This document shows positions 1-5,370 of a stretch of 7,794 nt of DNA, one piece after another. Both the position numbers and the translations under genes were made by a program. The stretch comes from Nitrosarchaeum sp. (lineage in GTDB: Archaea; Thermoproteota; Nitrososphaeria; Nitrososphaerales; Nitrosopumilaceae), in NCBI GenBank assembly GCA_009697485.1, contig SICY01000032.1, positions 1-7,794 on the forward strand, given 5' to 3'. Every line of letters begins with the position of its first letter. Position 1 is the first letter of the stretch. The notes beneath the pieces were generated by a model. It saw only the letters and a program-made list of their open reading frames with translations. It did no database searches and was not told where the DNA came from.

Positions 1-2
1 AT

Positions 3-230
3 CACAATGAGGAACCCCCTGACGGATATCCATCTCCAAAAACATATGAAGAAACAACAGACTATAATGAAGAAGATATAGAGTTTGCTTCAATCAATTC
101 TGATAAAACAATTCAGATTCCTGATAAAATAATGAGAATGCTACAAATAAAATCTGGAGATCATCTTGCATTTATTCAAAGTGAAGGTAAGGTAATTCTC
201 AAAAAAGCCAAAGTGAGTTTTGAAGTATGA
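3..230 (+). CDS. AbrB/SpoVT-fold DNA-binding protein, 3' end (5' end outside window)
   Basis: The frame is open from the first bases of the window to the TGA at 228-230, giving the last 75 residues of a longer protein. The first 30 or so visible residues are acidic and probably disordered. The last 45 carry an AbrB/MazE-type swapped-hairpin pattern: FASINSDKTIQIPDKIM, then LQIKSGDHLAFI, then a glycine turn and VILKKAK. This matches the usual order of the fold (beta strand, 'IP..i...L.ik.GD.l', final strand). Such domains act as dimeric DNA-binding parts of transition-state regulators and type II antitoxins. The stop codon overlaps the ATG of the next gene (ATGA at 227-230), so the two are probably translationally coupled. 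Its N-terminal part is not visible, so the full architecture is unknown. Confidence 0.72.
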   Translation, partial: HNEEPPDGYPSPKTYEETTDYNEEDIEFASINSDKTIQIPDKIMRMLQIKSGDHLAFIQSEGKVILKKAKVSFEV

Positions 231-520
231 ATTTTGAAGAATTTTGGCAAGAACTAAAAAAATTGCTAAACATAACTAATGATTTTCAAACAGCAGACAA
301 ACAAAAGCCATTTGTTGCAAAGAGAGGAATTGAATCTATTGTTATAATGCCAGAGTCGTCAAACAAGAAATACGAAATTGATAAAGACGAATTTAGAACA
401 ATTTGGAATCTGGCTAAAGAACAAGTCTTAAATGGAATTTACAAACCTAGTAACTTTCAAAAAAATACTTACAAATCTTCATACATTCTAACCCTTATGA
501 AAGAAATTCTGAACAAATAA
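227..520 (+). CDS. Small protein of unknown function coupled to an AbrB-like gene
   Basis: A 97-residue soluble protein starting at an ATG that overlaps the stop of the AbrB-like gene, which argues for one transcript and coupled translation. I do not recognise the family with certainty. The visible pattern is an N-terminal amphipathic helix (FEEFWQELKKLL), two short strands around residues 35-50 (ESIVIMPESSNKKYEI), a helix with a conserved-looking Trp (EFRTIWNLAKEQV) and a C-terminal segment (YKSSYILTLMKEIL). This alpha/beta layout resembles small domains that follow nuclease or DNA-binding modules in some prokaryotic proteins, but that is only an impression. A toxin role is possible because AbrB folds often serve as antitoxins. 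No catalytic motif supports it, and a co-regulator or DNA-binding partner is equally possible. Confidence 0.65.
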   Translation: MNFEEFWQELKKLLNITNDFQTADKQKPFVAKRGIESIVIMPESSNKKYEIDKDEFRTIWNLAKEQVLNGIYKPSNFQKNTYKSSYILTLMKEILNK

Positions 521-525
521 AGAAA

Positions 526-630
526 ATGAAATACGTAATCTTTGAAGATAAATTAGGTGCCACGAAATACATTCCAAAATTGAGTATGATGAGGCTAATT
601 CAATATCTTGCTGTTTTGCATATCATGTAA
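526..630 (+). CDS. Tiny 34-residue ORF, possibly a frameshifted remnant
   Basis: An ATG six bases after the previous stop opens a 34-codon frame ending in TAA. The N-terminus (MKYVIFEDKLGATKYIPKL) reads like a real soluble protein, while the C-terminal part (LIQYLAVLHIM) is abruptly hydrophobic. If one A were added to the AAAA run at about 574-577, the frame would read IPKIEYDEANSISCCFAYH and end at a TAA near 648, which looks more protein-like. It may therefore be a pseudogene, a sequencing indel or simply a short peptide. It is on the same strand as, and close behind, the 97-residue gene. Confidence 0.35.
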   Translation: MKYVIFEDKLGATKYIPKLSMMRLIQYLAVLHIM

Positions 631-670
631 GTAGCAATGATTTAACATAATTTTAGAATAATATCACAAT

Positions 671-2515
671 CTATCTAAACAAGTTTGCAAACATTTTAAA
701 CAAACTATCAAAGAAGTTTTCTTCAGTTTTTGGTTGTTTAATTGTAATACATTTACCGTCTACTATTTCAAAGCCTGAATTACATTTTAGAATTTGACGT
801 TCTGACTTCATTACTGGTTCCGAGGTTGTATCTAGTTTTGACTCCTCCTTTGGTTCTGGGTCTATGATGGGTTTGGAAATTATTGATTTCTCCACTTCAG
901 GAACACTAATTTTTTCTTTGTCTAGAATTTCTTGCTTAATTTTTTCTTTGGCTACTTGAATTTCTTGCTTAATTTTTTCTTTTGCAATATTCTCTTTTTC
1001 TTCTGCTTCTTTCTGTAACCTCTCAGCTGTTATTTTTGAATATTCTTCTAACTTTAGTCTATGTTCTGATTGCAATTTGTCTGTCTCCATGGTTTGTATT
1101 GTATTTTTAAAAATACGATTGTAGGTCGCATTATACATATCAATTTTATTTCTAAAATCATAAATAATATCTGCTTTTTCATCTAGAGAAATATCCCAAT
1201 TTTTTACATCTTTTTCAAAATCCAATGTCATTTGTTCTAATTTACTCTGTTGTTTTGTAAATAATTCTGTGTTTGCTTTAATTCGACTATCATAATCATT
1301 ATTGTTGTTAAGTGTATGATATTGGTCAGCATAATCTTTGCCAAAATTCTTTTCAATTTGATACCCTGATTTATCCATTAATGATTCTATGTTGCTATAG
1401 ATTTTATTTAATTCAAATTCTTTTTCAAATGCTATGATTTCAAAAGTGGTGGAGCCTACTTTTCCTTCATAATTAACTTCTATTGTATGCACCCCGCTAA
1501 TTTTTGGTAATTTATCAGTGTCAAAATCTTTGGTGCTCCATGCTGAAATTATTCTATTGTATGGGGGAGTTTGACCCGAGTTTCGTTCAGAAGCATAAAA
1601 CTCACCATCTCCAGAAAATACAATATTGCCACTTGGATCAATTATTTTGAATGTATAGTATGGGTTGTCTGGATTAGGATATAACATGTCAATATCAATT
1701 CTAATATTCTGAGAGTGATTCACTGTTTTTCCATGAGGATCTGAAACCCAAATTTTTACAAATTCTGTTGGGTTAGGTTTGTGTTCTAATGGGATTTTTT
1801 TAACAATATCTCCGTGAGTAATTATTACCTCGTATTTTCCAAATCCTATGGCTTGATATTTGCCTGTTGATCCTGCTTGGCTATGAATAGAAATTCCCGA
1901 TGCTGTAACTAATCTAAAAAAGAAATTGTCTTCTGTTGAAGCAAGGTTGTTGATTATTACACCGTCTTGAATCAAGTTGTAAGCATGATTCTCTCTCATT
2001 TCAATCGTGAATGGTTTATTTGGAAAATCACCAATAGAAAATTTCCATCCCATGGTTGGGAATAATCCCTTGTTATTTTTAGTATCACAAAATTCTATAT
2101 GGTATTTGCAATACATTGCACTGATTTGCATTCTACCCCATTTTACATCCCCAAGATCATTTGGAAGTTTAAAATTTGTTGAAAAAGTTCCATCACTATT
2201 AAGCGAGATTATTTTACTCTCGAAAAATTTATGATTAGGATACTCAATAATGCTAACTACAACTTCTTGATTTTTGTCTGGAATGGAATTGAAAAAATAT
2301 GGTGAAAACCTTCCTTTGACATTAACAGTTTCACCTAATTTGTAATGATCTTTATCTGTCCATATTATTACGTCGGTAGTTTCACTAAAAACATTTGTAT
2401 CTATTGTAGATTTATCTGGAAATGCACCAAAAGACGGTGCGAGTGCTCCAGCAGATAAAAATCCAATAACAACTAAAAGTACTACATAATTGAGCACGGA
2501 AGTCGTGATACTCAT
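671..2515 (-). CDS. Secreted or membrane-anchored surface protein with beta-sandwich repeats and C-terminal coiled coil
   Basis: The 614-residue product begins with a signal peptide or membrane anchor (hydrophobic residues about 8-29). Residues 48-165 contain a beta-sandwich segment with the DKDHYKLGETVNVKG motif, like the macroglobulin/Ig-type 'D+..Y..GE.v...G' repeats of archaeal surface proteins. A second such segment at about 252-362 starts FVKIWVSDPHGKTV and ends GKVGSTTFEIIAF. C136 and C143 may form a disulfide. Residues 363-535 are helical and highly charged, including an 11-residue tandem repeat (AKEKIKQEI twice). A Pro/Glu-rich linker then leads to a C-terminal CNSGFEIVDGKC motif (C578, C589), of a type seen in thaumarchaeal extracellular proteins. 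It starts with ATG 25 bp after the recombinase stop on the same strand and may be cotranscribed with it. Likely cell-envelope protein; ligand unknown. Confidence 0.85.
   Translation of the reverse strand: MSITTSVLNYVVLLVVIGFLSAGALAPSFGAFPDKSTIDTNVFSETTDVIIWTDKDHYKLGETVNVKGRFSPYFFNSIPDKNQEVVVSIIEYPNHKFFESKIISLNSDGTFSTNFKLPNDLGDVKWGRMQISAMYCKYHIEFCDTKNNKGLFPTMGWKFSIGDFPNKPFTIEMRENHAYNLIQDGVIINNLASTEDNFFFRLVTASGISIHSQAGSTGKYQAIGFGKYEVIITHGDIVKKIPLEHKPNPTEFVKIWVSDPHGKTVNHSQNIRIDIDMLYPNPDNPYYTFKIIDPSGNIVFSGDGEFYASERNSGQTPPYNRIISAWSTKDFDTDKLPKISGVHTIEVNYEGKVGSTTFEIIAFEKEFELNKIYSNIESLMDKSGYQIEKNFGKDYADQYHTLNNNNDYDSRIKANTELFTKQQSKLEQMTLDFEKDVKNWDISLDEKADIIYDFRNKIDMYNATYNRIFKNTIQTMETDKLQSEHRLKLEEYSKITAERLQKEAEEKENIAKEKIKQEIQVAKEKIKQEILDKEKISVPEVEKSIISKPIIDPEPKEESKLDTTSEPVMKSERQILKCNSGFEIVDGKCITIKQPKTEENFFDSLFKMFANLFR
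925..982 (-). repeat. Two perfect 25-bp direct repeats, period 33 bp, inside the coiled-coil coding region
   Basis: Positions 925-949 and 958-982 are identical and 33 bp apart, so they encode an in-frame 11-residue repeat (AKEKIKQEI with two linker residues). A shorter, degenerate third copy of the core (TAATTTTTTCTTTG) lies at 907-920. The 11-residue period fits a hendecad coiled coil. The near-perfect DNA identity suggests recent duplication or slippage. Confidence 0.85.
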
Positions 2516-2540
2516 TAACGTATAAACTTGATCAGAAATT

Positions 2541-3374
2541 TCACTCTAAGACATTATTCCAAATTTTAATCCATTTTTTCTTATGCTCATTCATCATAGG
2601 TAAGAAATAATGACGTTGTGATACATTTCCACGTCTCCCCTGCATAAATTCCGCAAGCAAAGGGTCTATCTTTGTAGCATTAATTGTATAGTTTAGCTTT
2701 CTAAGGTATCTAATTTCACATCCCAAATGCTTTGAATGTAAATTCTTTGTAATCCGTGAGGAACTTACTTTGTCATTAATTCTATCATGAAGAAGCGGAT
2801 GGCAGTATACCGCGTTTGTTTTCTTTGTATTCCTATCCCAAAATAACTCCATTACCCCATCACGACATAACTTGTCATGATTGTTAAATGCCTCTTTTGC
2901 TTCTGTAGTCCTAAGTCCTGATACCAATACAAACAATGCAAACGTCTTGTATTTTTGCGGTAATGTATTGATGTTTTTTAAAACGGCTTCTATTGTAATT
3001 TTATTTGAGATTTCATAATTGTTTGACTTTACATTTAGTCGCCATTTGATTTCTTTTTTCTTTAACCATCTAAGCAGAATCTCATGAAAGTCCGTGTTGT
3101 TTTTGATATCTAGGAATCTTGTGAGATTTGCAATTCCCTTTAACACGTCTTGTCTTGTTCGTGACGGGCTCATTGAGACTAGTTCATCGCTAAATGCCAA
3201 GTGTTGATACTTTTTTGCCCACTTGAAACAATACTTTGCGTGTAAGTGACTTTTATTATTTAGTAGCCATTTCCTAAAGTCTTCCCAATCTAACTCTCTG
3301 AGGCACTGCCCATATTGCCCGACTATCTCCGTATAATAGAGCGAACCATAGGAGTTACCCCTTGGTAACTCCAA
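2541..3374 (-). CDS. SSV-like archaeal tyrosine recombinase (integrase), probably the C-terminal 'intC' part
   Basis: Site-specific recombinase of a mobile element. In the 277 visible residues, about 25-115 form a helical core-binding domain and 125-270 the catalytic domain. Catalytic residues can be picked out: R155 in SGLRTTEA, lysines 184-185 in the beta-hairpin region, R222-x-x-R225 (RYLR) replacing the HxxR box, and the nucleophile Y256 in RHYF after the GRRGN loop. This set (R, K, RxxR, Y with the tyrosine in cis) fits archaeal SSV-like integrases better than bacterial ones. The first usable start is TTG at 3374. The frame stays open upstream through the tRNA-like att region to a TAG near 3440, with no ATG, GTG or TTG in that stretch. 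The simplest reading is that integration cut the gene at att and the true N-terminus is at the far end of the element. The surface-protein gene follows by 25 bp. Confidence 0.88.
   Translation of the reverse strand: MELPRGNSYGSLYYTEIVGQYGQCLRELDWEDFRKWLLNNKSHLHAKYCFKWAKKYQHLAFSDELVSMSPSRTRQDVLKGIANLTRFLDIKNNTDFHEILLRWLKKKEIKWRLNVKSNNYEISNKITIEAVLKNINTLPQKYKTFALFVLVSGLRTTEAKEAFNNHDKLCRDGVMELFWDRNTKKTNAVYCHPLLHDRINDKVSSSRITKNLHSKHLGCEIRYLRKLNYTINATKIDPLLAEFMQGRRGNVSQRHYFLPMMNEHKKKWIKIWNNVLE
3351..3372. repeat. Perfect 9-bp inverted repeat at the integrase start
   Basis: GGAGTTACC and GGTAACTCC are separated by a CCTT loop. The repeat covers codons 1-8 of the visible integrase frame and ends inside its TTG start codon, next to the tRNA-like att copy. 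It could be a recombinase binding site or an mRNA hairpin that limits initiation. Confidence 0.7.
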
Positions 3375-3418
3375 CTCGTAAGCGTTAGGTCGTGGGGTCA
3401 GAGCCCACCCGAGGCTTA
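3373..3418 (+). other. Putative att site: decayed 3' half of a tRNA-Thr(CGT)-like gene
   Basis: The + strand shows a CTCGTAA anticodon loop (anticodon CGT), a 5-nt variable region AGGTC, a 5-bp T-stem GTGGG/CCCAC, and CCGAGGC as the 3' side of an acceptor stem. The T-loop reads GTCAGAG instead of the usual TTCRANT. The anticodon stem does not pair, and no matching 5' half is present. It is therefore a tRNA fragment, not a functional gene. Its position at the integrase 5' end, with the fragment's 3' end pointing away from the integrase, is that of a distal attachment-site copy left by integration into a tRNA gene. The intact tRNA would then lie left of the window. Confidence 0.6.
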
Positions 3419-3434
3419 TCTTGTAATAATTTTT

Positions 3435-3460
3435 AAAACTGTCTAGTTTTTTTAAATATT
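3435..3460 (+). terminator. Weak hairpin plus T-rich tract
   Basis: AAAACT (3435-3440) and AGTTTT (3445-3450) can form a 6-bp stem with a GTCT loop, followed by a T-rich stretch. The sequence is also T/A-rich on the other strand, so it could end transcription of the 25-residue ORF on the - strand. The stem is AT-rich and the call is tentative. Confidence 0.3.
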
Positions 3461-3461
3461 T

Positions 3462-3539
3462 TTAATCATCAAAGGTTTCAATATCTGTCTCTAATTCTTT
3501 TCCTAAACCTTTCCACCATTGTTTCGTTTCGGTTACCAT
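3462..3539 (-). CDS. 25-residue acidic small ORF
   Basis: ATG at 3539 to TAA at 3462, encoding MVTETKQWWKGLGKELETD and a short acidic tail. The two tryptophans and the K/E spacing suggest an amphipathic helix. I do not recognise the family. Support comes from context: a TATA-like CTATAAAG at about 3570-3577 on the same strand, overlapping an AAGGAG motif, and a pair of palindromic TTGATCAA sites just upstream of that box. The frame is open only back to a TAA about 30 nt before the ATG, so no longer protein is hidden here. It may be a real microprotein or chance. Confidence 0.4.
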   Translation of the reverse strand: MVTETKQWWKGLGKELETDIETFDD

Positions 3540-3584
3540 ATTCGTCTGGTAATTACCTTGAATTCTCCTTTATAGATCTGTCGA

Positions 3585-3603
3585 TTGATCAATATTTGAT
3601 CAA
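3585..3603. promoter_or_regulatory. Two TTGATCAA palindromes 11 bp apart, candidate operator
   Basis: The 8-bp self-complementary sequence TTGATCAA occurs at 3585-3592 and again at 3596-3603 with TAT between, so the sites repeat on one face of the helix. They sit about 8 bp upstream of the TATA-like box of the 25-residue ORF and downstream of the 58-residue membrane protein gene, a position typical of an activator or repressor site. Confidence 0.45.
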
Positions 3604-3634
3604 CATTATCTAAAATTCTAAATTTGAATATGTC

Positions 3635-3811
3635 TTAAACTCTATTACTTTCTTTTTGTCTTATCTTTTTACGATAAATTATAATTGCCAGTGTTCCAGC
3701 TGCACAACCAAAAAATACCGGCCAACGTAATTCATTTCCTATCATTCCTAAATAAGAATAAACTGTACCACCGATCAATGCAAATCCGATCAATTCAAGA
3801 ATCTTAATCAT
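3635..3811 (-). CDS. Small two-helix membrane protein (58 aa)
   Basis: ATG at 3811 to TAA at 3635, encoding 58 residues. Two hydrophobic segments are clear: residues 5-23 (LELIGFALIGGTVYSYLGM) and about 31-46 (PVFFGCAAGTLAIIIY), joined by a short loop GNELRW. A strongly basic tail RKKIRQKESNR follows, which puts the C-terminus in the cytoplasm by the positive-inside rule. No enzymatic motif is visible and I do not recognise the family. It is divergent from another two-helix protein of the same layout that starts 62 bp away. The shared intergenic region has a weak TATA-like TTTAAC about 24 nt before this start. Confidence 0.7.
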   Translation of the reverse strand: MIKILELIGFALIGGTVYSYLGMIGNELRWPVFFGCAAGTLAIIIYRKKIRQKESNRV

Positions 3812-3844
3812 ATTTTTTCTATTATCCCACAGTTAAATCAAAAA

Positions 3845-3851
3845 GATATAT
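3845..3851 (+). promoter_or_regulatory. TATA box for the 70-aa membrane protein
   Basis: GATATAT is centred 26 nt upstream of the ATG at 3874, the spacing expected for archaeal TATA-to-start on a leaderless transcript. No Shine-Dalgarno sequence precedes the ATG. Confidence 0.55.
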
Positions 3852-3873
3852 GGTTTTGTAAATACTACAAGTT

Positions 3874-4086
3874 ATGGATAAATATCTTCTAGTCGTCATG
3901 ATTTTTCTCATTGTTACAATACCCATAGCATTCATATCGCCTGCTACGGGCGAAATTCGAGAACAACCATTTATTCTATTATTTTATGCCTCTATTGCAG
4001 GCATATCTGTAATTATTCTTTATAGCTCATATAAGGAAAGAAAGCAAAGACAAAAAGATAACATAAAAAGAAGATCTAAAAAATAA
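3874..4086 (+). CDS. Small two-helix membrane protein (70 aa)
   Basis: A 70-residue protein with two membrane segments: residues 4-22 (YLLVVMIFLIVTIPIAFIS) and 33-52, separated by a short loop PATGEIREQP, and ending in a very basic tail rich in Lys and Arg from residue 54 on. The layout places both termini in the cytoplasm. No conserved catalytic or metal-binding residues stand out and the family is not recognised. The ATG start is supported by a TATA box 26 nt upstream. The gene ends 3 bp before the stop of the convergent winged-helix regulator, with no room for a separate terminator. Confidence 0.72.
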   Translation: MDKYLLVVMIFLIVTIPIAFISPATGEIREQPFILLFYASIAGISVIILYSSYKERKQRQKDNIKRRSKK

Positions 4087-4089
4087 ATC

Positions 4090-4371
4090 TTACAGTTCTA
4101 ATCCAAAGGATTCTGCAATACCTGCAAATTTTGCGTAAGATTCCAAATACTGCCTTCCTTTTTCAGTTATTACAAATGTATTTTTATTATCAAATTCTAT
4201 TTTATTGATTAATCCAGAACCTGTTAAATTTTTCAAAAATCTTGATAATCTGGAATGTGATAGATTTGCCTTTGTTAGTAATGATGTTGTTTTGATACCC
4301 TGTTGACCTGACTGTTCAGTGGCAGTCAAAAGATCTGCAACAATTTGCATACTTGTTCTGTAGGAAACCAT
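4090..4371 (-). CDS. Winged helix-turn-helix transcriptional regulator (HTH_45/ArnR1-like)
   Basis: A 93-residue single-domain DNA-binding protein. Residues 6-20 form the first helix (TSMQIVADLLTATEQ). Residues 26-54 carry the helix-turn-helix (IKTTSLLTKANLSHSRLSRFLKNLTGSGLI), in which SHSRLSRFLKNL is the probable recognition helix. Residues 56-69 are the wing (NKIEFDNKNTFVITE), followed by KGRQYLESYAKF. This matches the small archaeal winged-helix family PF14947, members of which are very numerous in thaumarchaea. It has no ligand-binding domain, so it probably acts as a dimeric local regulator. It is divergent from the 193-residue gene, whose promoter overlaps an inverted repeat that could be its operator. 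Its own TATA box (CTTATATC, - strand) lies 26 nt before the ATG. Confidence 0.85.
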   Translation of the reverse strand: MVSYRTSMQIVADLLTATEQSGQQGIKTTSLLTKANLSHSRLSRFLKNLTGSGLINKIEFDNKNTFVITEKGRQYLESYAKFAGIAESFGLEL

Positions 4372-4391
4372 ATGGTAGCAAGTATAAAACC

Positions 4392-4401
4392 GAGATATAA
4401 G
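4392..4401 (-). promoter_or_regulatory. TATA box for the winged-helix regulator
   Basis: On the - strand CTTATATCTC is centred about 26 nt upstream of the ATG at 4371, consistent with a leaderless archaeal promoter. A second TATA-like stretch, TTTATACTT, is only about 14 nt from the ATG and is too close to be the box. Confidence 0.5.
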
Positions 4402-4420
4402 GGTATTATCACCAATTCAG

Positions 4421-4446
4421 ATCAGATAAATACGCTCTAATCTGAT
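4421..4446. promoter_or_regulatory. Inverted repeat ATCAGAT-N12-ATCTGAT, candidate operator
   Basis: ATCAGAT at 4421-4427 and ATCTGAT at 4440-4446 are perfect complements about two helical turns apart, centre to centre. Between them lies the TATA-like GATAAATAC, about 28 nt upstream of the TTG start of the 193-residue gene. A dimeric protein bound here would cover the + strand promoter. The divergent winged-helix regulator is the obvious candidate. Confidence 0.45.
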
Positions 4447-4456
4447 TTTTGTTATA

Positions 4457-5038
4457 TTGACATCCCAATCTATTCCATGGTTTGATAATTTTATGGGCGT
4501 AGCATATCGCTATTATGATCTTAGAATGAATGTTGTGCCTCTATTTGCTGATAGAAAAGAGGCTTCAACTATTTGGCATGATACAATACATTGGTGGTTA
4601 GATCCGTCAATAAAGATCAGATTTGTTGAGATCGATGATGAATACTGGTTCATAATAGGTTCTGATTCTCAGCGCCCTGAATCTAATTTCTCTTTTTTTA
4701 AGATTTTACAAAAGTCAGAAAATTATGAACGATTCAAGAAAGGACATGGTGGTGAAGCATATCTGCGATTAGGTGTTTATACAAAAAAATCGCGCAAGGA
4801 TGTAAAAAATGATGCATTATGTGATTGTGGACATGCAGCAGAGGATCATGATGAAGGTGACGATGATGTATGTTTATACAAAGAATGTAATTGCAAAAAA
4901 TTTTCTAGTTTTCAGGTGACTTTACTAAAAAGAAAAAAAACAATCACTGACATTGCATTTCTTGAAGAAAAAAATGTAAAAGAAGATGCACTTGCATGGA
5001 ATTGTCTTTGTGTTAACAAATATTCGAAATCTGACTAA
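4457..5038 (+). CDS. Unknown protein with a C-terminal Cys/His zinc-binding cluster
   Basis: A 193-residue soluble protein. Residues 1-110 contain many aromatics (IHWWLDP, DEYWFIIGSD, FSFFKIL) and look like a compact alpha/beta domain I cannot name. Residues 122-147 hold a metal-binding cluster, CDCGHAAEDHDEG followed by C139, C144 and C146 (C122, C124, H126, H131, C139, C144, C146). This CxCGH..x..H...C..C.C..F pattern recurs as a small zinc-binding tail in archaeal and actinobacterial proteins. C183 and C185 add a second CxC near the end. TTG at 4457 is the favoured start because a TATA-like box lies about 28 nt upstream; an internal ATG at 4493 would remove 12 residues. It is divergent from the winged-helix regulator and ends 2 bp before the stop of the convergent zinc-finger gene. 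Confidence 0.7.
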   Translation: MTSQSIPWFDNFMGVAYRYYDLRMNVVPLFADRKEASTIWHDTIHWWLDPSIKIRFVEIDDEYWFIIGSDSQRPESNFSFFKILQKSENYERFKKGHGGEAYLRLGVYTKKSRKDVKNDALCDCGHAAEDHDEGDDDVCLYKECNCKKFSSFQVTLLKRKKTITDIAFLEEKNVKEDALAWNCLCVNKYSKSD

Positions 5039-5040
5039 TT

Positions 5041-5205
5041 CTATTCTTCTTTGTTTACTCTAACGTGATCTCCTGGATAGTGTTTATCTATTTTTTTTGA
5101 ATAACATTTTCCACAAAGTGGACCCTTAATTCCCCATTCTTCCATAGGATTGAAGTGTAAAGATATTTTGTTACTACAAATTGTACATTTTTCTTTAGAT
5201 CCCAA
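5041..5205 (-). CDS. Small zinc-finger protein (54 aa)
   Basis: A 54-residue protein read from TTG at 5205 to TAG at 5041. It has two CxxC knuckles: C7-T-I-C10 near the N-terminus and C31-G-K-C34 after PMEEWGIKGPL, a four-Cys zinc ribbon or treble-clef arrangement. The C-terminal part is KKIDKHYPGDHVRVNKEE. Short proteins of this form are common in archaeal genomes and usually have no assigned role; nucleic-acid or protein binding is the general expectation. TTG is the only usable start, since an in-frame TAG lies a few codons upstream. A strong TATA box (TTTTTTATATAG on the - strand) about 26 nt before it indicates a leaderless transcript. The stop is 2 bp from that of the convergent 193-residue gene. 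Confidence 0.75.
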   Translation of the reverse strand: MGSKEKCTICSNKISLHFNPMEEWGIKGPLCGKCYSKKIDKHYPGDHVRVNKEE

Positions 5206-5226
5206 AGTAATTCTGCTCTCTTTGAT

Positions 5227-5238
5227 CTATATAAAAAA
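5227..5238 (-). promoter_or_regulatory. TATA box for the zinc-finger gene
   Basis: TTTTTTATATAG on the - strand is centred about 26 nt upstream of the TTG start at 5205. It fits a leaderless archaeal promoter and supports that start codon. Confidence 0.55.
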
Positions 5239-5299
5239 GATTCTGGATCGAGGAACATTTTGAAAAATCATGTTAAATAATACGGGTTTATAGGAATTC

Positions 5300-5361
5300 T
5301 AGGTAGCAGTCTGACCAATGTAAACCTCCTGCAAATTTTTACTTGGTTAGACTTCTACCTA
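5300..5361. repeat. Long imperfect hairpin in the AIPR/zinc-finger intergenic gap
   Basis: AGGTAGCAGTCTGACCAA (5301-5318) pairs with TTGGTTAGACTTCTACCT (5343-5360) over 18 positions with one mismatch and one possible G-U pair. After a one-base bulge (T5319) the stem continues with GTAAA/TTTAC (5320-5324, 5338-5342), leaving a 13-nt loop CCTCCTGCAAATT. An outer T-A pair extends it to 5300 and 5361. It starts 9 nt downstream of the AIPR stop codon, in that gene's 3' untranslated region. It could be a processing or termination element, a small RNA, or a remnant of a miniature inverted-repeat element. Confidence 0.75.
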
Positions 5362-5370
5362 TTTTAAAAT

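Noticed and set aside
2007..2234. Open frame of 75 codons on the + strand
   Set aside because: It lies wholly inside the surface-protein gene on the other strand, has no promoter or protein-like pattern, and is a shadow frame.
3373..3418. Functional tRNA-Thr gene
   Set aside because: Only the 3' half is recognisable, the anticodon stem does not pair, the T-loop lacks the conserved bases and no matching acceptor 5' strand is present.
3551..3560. GGTAATTACC palindrome near the 25-residue ORF
   Set aside because: A single 10-bp AT-rich palindrome is not notable by itself in DNA of this composition.
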